From Pigoraptor chileana (Eukaryota; Opisthokonta; Filasterea): a DNA stretch of 21,918 bases. The translations under genes and the position numbers were made by a program. Shown here one piece after another: positions 19,100 to 21,918 of the stretch (its first letter is position 1; every line of letters starts with the position of its first letter). Under the pieces are notes generated by a model that worked only from the letters and a program-made list of their open reading frames with translations, searched no databases and was not told where the DNA came from. The stretch is from the NCBI GenBank assembly GCA_943704495.1, contig CALSCR010001737.1:1-21918 (forward strand), given 5' to 3'.

Positions 19100-19646
19100 C
19101 TTCCGCCAACCCAAAACAAACAAACAACAAAAAAAAACACACTCAGAGATTCTCACCAATTTCTCTTACAGCTTTTTTAAAGCTACTTAAGGGCTTTTTG
19201 ACAAGTTGCCGGCATGCACACGCATGCGTTTTTGAGTTGAAACTTCCGCCGATTGTAATAGATGCCGACTTAGAGGCGCCGGTGGCGAGTGTTCCACTTG
19301 ATAGGCACGGGGATTTGTGCCGAGAATTCGCACAAAAACAAGCTTTTTGGCGGGAAACACTTATGGAAATGAAGTACCCAATAACATCATATAAAGCAAT
19401 GAAATGAATGACCATATAAAGTATAATATGTATGTAAATATCCTGTAAAGGGAAGTCGAGGGAATGTTCGCGAATAGTGACGTGGGCGGCGGCTGTTGCC
19501 TAAACTCAACACACTGAGCTCTGAGGAGGAACAATCGCAGGAACAATCGCGTGGGTTGCACGGGACGCCTTCCCTTCGCGAAGCAGAGAGTGTGCAGAGA
19601 CGATGCCCTGATTTAGTGTGCACACATTGGCTTATATTGTGGCTCA

Positions 19647-19805
19647 ATGTGGATGCTGCTGCGAAATACGCGTGTTTTTGCGCTAATCACTGTTGTGTTA
19701 TTTTGCGTGGGAGTCTGCGGGTGTGAGATCCGTAACAGTCTCTTTTACCAACAAATTTTACAACAACCGACTGCCTGCATCGCTTGCATCACCTGCATCG
19801 CCACA
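19647..19805 (+). other. GPI: Possible alternative N-terminal extension of GPI with signal-peptide character
   Basis: An ATG at 19647 opens a 53-codon stretch that runs in frame, without a stop, into the GPI start at 19806. It begins MWMLLRNTR, followed by a hydrophobic core VFALITVVLFCVGVCG, as in an ER signal peptide. It ends with three Cys-Ile-Ala/Thr repeats next to the GPI Met. It could be a real alternative start, or simply a 5' UTR that happens to be open. Confidence 0.3.
19776..19802 (+). repeat. Three tandem 9-nt units immediately upstream of the GPI start
   Basis: TGCATCGCT, TGCATCACC and TGCATCGCC follow one another and end 3 nt before the ATG at 19806. The period keeps the GPI frame. 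Confidence 0.85.

Positions 19806-21918
<2,113 letters not shown>

Larger units (their letters stand above)
19100..19805. promoter_or_regulatory. Divergent promoter region between the SAE1 and GPI genes
   Basis: A spacer of 706 nt between outward-facing start codons. It contains a 12-nt tandem unit with core GGAACAATCGC twice (19528-19550), carrying an inverted CCAAT-like ATTG in each copy, and a 9-nt repeat just before the GPI ATG. An in-frame upstream ATG for GPI lies at 19647 (see that entry). No TATA box is evident. Confidence 0.55.

Noticed and set aside
19100-19159. In-frame upstream extension of SAE1
   Set aside because: It contains no ATG; it opens only from a TTG and is Phe/Cys-rich from a poly-T stretch.

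Overview
This window comes from a nuclear chromosome of an intron-rich unicellular eukaryote. Genes are split into many short exons by GT-AG introns of about 80-480 bases, intergenic spacers are about 0.5-1.3 kb, and introns are full of (TG)n/(CA)n tracts. The septin is of the SEPT7/Cdc3 kind and keeps a SEPT7-like lysine-rich C-terminus ending in KIF. This points to an opisthokont, and the intron lengths fit a unicellular holozoan (choanoflagellate- or ichthyosporean-like) better than a typical fungus. That placement is inference. No viral, bacterial, transposon or CRISPR element is recognisable.

Layout, left to right: (1) 133-3814, minus strand, ten exons of a DDX19/Dbp5 mRNA-export helicase; its last exon lies beyond the left edge. 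(2) 3815-4844, a divergent promoter region rich in dyads (12-bp palindrome, tandem E-boxes, 9-bp inverted repeat). (3) 4845-6485, plus strand, a single-exon 546-residue protein of unknown family with many proline-directed phosphosites, a DSGxxS degron-like motif and a C-terminal helix. (4) 7145-8084, plus strand, a Cys-rich, secreted-looking coding trace that keeps changing frame, either a decayed gene or an unsolved spliced gene. (5) 8267-10907, minus strand, V-ATPase V0 subunit d, complete in seven exons. (6) 10908-12176, a spacer with a CA tract. (7) 12177-16264, plus strand, a septin in thirteen proposed exons, including two apparent micro-exons (11 and 6 nt), a 4-nt first coding segment and a GC-AG intron. 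(8) 16820-19099, minus strand, SUMO E1 subunit SAE1/Aos1, complete in seven exons. (9) 19806 to the right edge, plus strand, glucose-6-phosphate isomerase, first six exons only.

The recognised genes are core housekeeping functions (mRNA export, vacuolar acidification, cytoskeletal scaffolding, SUMO activation, glycolysis) and do not form a pathway or operon. They are arranged as divergent pairs (DBP5/orphan, V-ATPase d/septin, SAE1/GPI) and convergent pairs (decayed gene/V-ATPase d, septin/SAE1). The most interesting material is in gene architecture: micro-exons in the septin, a GC-AG intron flanked by a 9-bp direct repeat, a mainly sense-strand TG bias after donor sites, a possible signal-peptide-bearing upstream start for GPI, and the orphan phosphoprotein. 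Exon boundaries were derived by hand from splice signals, frame continuity and remembered family conservation; no alignment or transcript data were available.
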